Shown piece after piece: positions 5,221 through 6,619 of a DNA stretch of 6,619 bases (within the stretch, counting starts at the first letter, position 1; the number at the start of each line of letters is the position of its first letter). Origin of the DNA: JBBQAA01 sp038276395 (GTDB lineage Bacteria > Actinomycetota > Thermoleophilia > Solirubrobacterales > Solirubrobacteraceae); the NCBI GenBank assembly GCA_038276395.1, contig JBBQAA010000034.1, positions 1 through 6,619 of the forward strand, written 5' to 3'. A model generated the notes under the pieces. The model did no database searches and had not been told where the DNA came from. It saw only the letters and a list, made by a program, of their open reading frames with translations. The position numbers and the translations under genes were made by a program.

Positions 5221-5361
5221 GCCGGCGACGCGCCGGGGATCCACTTCTACACGCTGAACCGCTCCCCCGCCGCGCGGGCCATCGTCTCCTCGCTGAAGCT
5301 GCTGCGGCCGTGGGAGCGGCTGGAGCGGCGACCTCAGTCACCCGGCACGCGTAGCCCGTAG
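5221..5361 (+). pseudogene. metF: 3' remnant of methylenetetrahydrofolate reductase gene (metF)
   Basis: In the frame of base 5239 the DNA reads AGDAPGIHFYTLNRSPAAR, then AIVSSLKLLRPWERLE and on to a TAG at 5359-5361. The block PGIHFYTLNRS is the highly conserved C-terminal signature of MTHFR, where the Tyr-Thr-Leu-Asn segment ends the TIM barrel. Only about 46 of the usual roughly 300 residues exist. The frame upstream (5185-5220) no longer resembles MTHFR and runs into the peroxiredoxin stop, and there is no start codon context. The fragment therefore cannot make an enzyme. Its intact C terminus, overlapping the convergent M24 gene end by 28 bp, looks like the natural chromosomal arrangement metF-> <-M24. 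The left edge of homology (between 5185 and about 5221) marks a recombination breakpoint. Confidence 0.82.
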
Positions 5362-6452
5362 GGCAGCGGCTCGGCGATGTGCGCCGCGCCGCGCTCCGTG
5401 ACGCGCACCGTGTCCTCGACCATGATCTGCCCGAGCCCCGGGTAGATGAGGTGGGGCTCGATCGCGATCGTGTCCCCCGCGGCCAGCGGGTCGGGGCGGC
5501 GGCCGAGGCTCGGGGCCTCGTGGACCTCGAAGCCGACACCGTGCCCGAGGGAGAAGGTGAAGCCGGACTCCGGGCGCTCGCGACCCTCCCCGGGGGCGAG
5601 CCGCGTGGGGTGGCCGCGCTCGTCGAGCACCCGCGCCGCGCGGTCGTAGAGATCGGCCACGCCGGGGCGCGCGTTTGCGAGGGCGACCTCGTGCGCGGCG
5701 AGCACGTCGGCCAGGCAGCGCTCGGCCTCGGCGCTCGGCGTGCCCGGGACCCAGGTCCGGGACATGTCGATGAAGAGGCCGGAGGCGCGGTCGCGCGGGA
5801 AGCAGTCGATCTGCACCGGGAAGTCGCGGAGGATCGGTCCGGTACCGAGGTCGTGGCCCCCGGCCGGGTCCGGCCCGGCGTGGATCAGGATCTCCTCGCT
5901 CTCCGCGCCGTGAGCGAGCAGCGCCGTCGTCATCCGCTCCCGGATCCGCTCGCAGGTCAGGCCGTCGGTCTCGTGGCGGAGGAGCGCGGCCGCCTCGAGC
6001 AGCGCGGTCTGGGCGGCGCGCCCGGCCGCACGCATGCCCTTGAGCTCCCACTCCGCCTTGGCGCGGCGGCGCGCGGCGAAGGCCGCCACGTCGATGACCA
6101 CCTCGACTCCCGCGCGACGCAGATGGTCGGCGACGCCCATCGGGAAGTCGAAGGGCACGCGCACGCGCCGGATGTCCTCCGCGGCGAGCGCGCGGCGCGC
6201 CAGCTCGGCGAACACGTCCTCGTATCCGTGGGCGCGACGCAGCTCGTCGTAGCCGAGCGCATCGGCGTCGCGCACGTCATCGACCTCGCCCGCGGCCCGG
6301 AGTGACGCGAGGTCGAGTGCGGAGGCCCACAGCGTCGCCGCTCCCCCGCGCTCGAGCCAGACCACCGGGTCGGGCGTGGCGGCGGCGATCTCGTGGCGGA
6401 TCTCCGGGGTCCGCTCGGAGCCGCCGACGAGCAGCAGCGCGTCCTCGCTCAC
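5334..6452 (-). CDS. M24-family Xaa-Pro-type aminopeptidase
   Basis: This 372-aa protein has the two-domain layout of creatinase/Xaa-Pro peptidases: an N-terminal creatinase-like domain (about 1-130) and a C-terminal pita-bread metallopeptidase domain (about 135-372). All five metal ligands are seen: Asp216 in VQIDCFPRD, Asp229 in FIDMSRT, His304 in GHGVGFEVHEAPS, Glu332 in IAIEPHLIYPG and Glu346 in MVEDTVRV. His311 in VHE is the usual substrate-contact His. The two Asp ligands are 13 residues apart rather than the common 11, with the IDxFPR variant that I recall from one M24 subgroup. It should be a cytoplasmic, dimetal (often Mn or Co) peptidase cleaving before proline or a related imide bond; true Xaa-Pro specificity is unproven. 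The GTG start at 6452 overlaps the preceding 95-aa gene by GTGA and has a good Shine-Dalgarno sequence. Confidence 0.92.
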   Translation of the reverse strand: MSEDALLLVGGSERTPEIRHEIAAATPDPVVWLERGGAATLWASALDLASLRAAGEVDDVRDADALGYDELRRAHGYEDVFAELARRALAAEDIRRVRVPFDFPMGVADHLRRAGVEVVIDVAAFAARRRAKAEWELKGMRAAGRAAQTALLEAAALLRHETDGLTCERIRERMTTALLAHGAESEEILIHAGPDPAGGHDLGTGPILRDFPVQIDCFPRDRASGLFIDMSRTWVPGTPSAEAERCLADVLAAHEVALANARPGVADLYDRAARVLDERGHPTRLAPGEGRERPESGFTFSLGHGVGFEVHEAPSLGRRPDPLAAGDTIAIEPHLIYPGLGQIMVEDTVRVTERGAAHIAEPLPYGLRVPGD

Positions 6453-6619
6453 CTCGAAGGCTCCTCGACGAGCGCAAAATGCTGGGCGACCCGCGGCCGG
6501 CCGCCTTCCTCGTAGCGGACGTCGACCTCGTCGTTGCGCTTGTAGGTCCCCACGCCCCAGAAGCCGAGCATCCAGCCGCGCTTGCCGGGGCCGCCCTCCT
6601 GCACGAGCGCCTCGCGGAA
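6449..6619 (-). CDS. Conserved-looking small protein, C-terminal part (residues 40-95 of 95)
   Basis: This is the same gene as at 1-258, seen from the other window edge. Residues 40-86 repeat because they lie in the 141-bp overlap; the new residues are the last nine, FALVEEPSR, followed by TGA at 6451-6449. The frame and reading sense match exactly across the join, and the stop overlaps the M24 GTG (GTGA). This supports the closure as real sequence continuity rather than a chance end match. It should be counted as one gene with the left piece, not two. Confidence 0.8.
   Translation of the reverse strand, partial: FREALVQEGGPGKRGWMLGFWGVGTYKRNDEVDVRYEEGGRPRVAQHFALVEEPSR
6461..6466 (-). promoter_or_regulatory. 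Shine-Dalgarno GAGGAG of the M24 gene
   Basis: On the minus strand GAGGAG ends 8 nt before the GTG at 6452, inside the end of the 95-aa gene. It supports the GTG start and co-translation of both genes. Confidence 0.75.
6479..6619. repeat. Right copy of 141-bp exact terminal direct repeat
   Basis: Identical to 1-141 over all 141 bases. See the left copy for interpretation; removing one copy leaves a 6478-bp circular unit. Confidence 0.97.

Noticed and set aside
5222..5236. CCGGCG/CGCCGG hairpin after the peroxiredoxin gene
   Set aside because: The stem is short and has no T tract. It falls in the metF remnant and is explained by GC-rich coding sequence.
5185..5354. Small plus-strand coding gene between the peroxiredoxin-like and M24 genes
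   Set aside because: There is no start codon or Shine-Dalgarno context, and the only meaningful frame is the C terminus of metF, so it is listed as a gene remnant.
1..6619. Genuine plasmid or phage with direct terminal repeats
   Set aside because: No replication, partition, packaging or mobility gene is visible, and 141 bp matches a k-mer overlap better than a biological terminal repeat.

Overview
The window is about 70% G+C or more. It is densely packed, with short or negative intergenic gaps, several GTG starts and two near-leaderless regulator genes. This suggests a high-GC actinomycete; the protein types would fit Thermoleophilia (Solirubrobacterales-like), but that placement is inferred, not proven. 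No rRNA, tRNA, CRISPR array, insertion sequence, integrase, relaxase, partitioning gene or recognisable replication initiator is visible.

The first 141 bases (1-141) are repeated exactly at the end (6479-6619), so the window closes into a 6478-bp circle, or is one unit of a tandem array. A 95-codon gene that runs off both edges becomes one uninterrupted frame when the ends are joined. Around the circle on the minus strand this small conserved-looking protein (258 -> 1, then 6478 -> 6449) is followed by an M24 aminopeptidase gene (6452 -> 5334) that overlaps it by GTGA. Divergent from it, with 23 bp between starts, is a YgjP-type zinc metallopeptidase gene (282-941).

Next is an efflux module: a TetR-type regulator (982-1560) and a 14-TMS DHA2-type drug exporter (1618-3024), both on the plus strand. 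Each is preceded by a TTGACA hexamer and a related 16-bp imperfect palindrome, a likely shared operator. The exporter converges, 7 bp apart, on a thiol/redox-looking module. On the minus strand this has a second TetR regulator (4586 -> 4020), a one-cysteine redoxin (4023 -> 3535) and an unknown 168-aa protein (3538 -> 3032), chained by ATGA and GTGA overlaps. Divergent from it is a CxxC peroxiredoxin-like gene (4657-5184). A perfect 18-bp inverted repeat (4598-4615) between the two start sites is the probable operator of the second regulator.

Between the peroxiredoxin gene and the M24 peptidase lies only the 3' end of a methylenetetrahydrofolate reductase gene (metF, about 5221-5361), with no 5' part. 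Since the contig end is an arbitrary cut in a circular path, this abrupt metF truncation is the best candidate for the real recombination junction. The simplest reading is that a chromosomal segment, from inside metF to just past the peroxiredoxin gene, was circularised or tandemly duplicated. An assembly artefact cannot be excluded from sequence alone.
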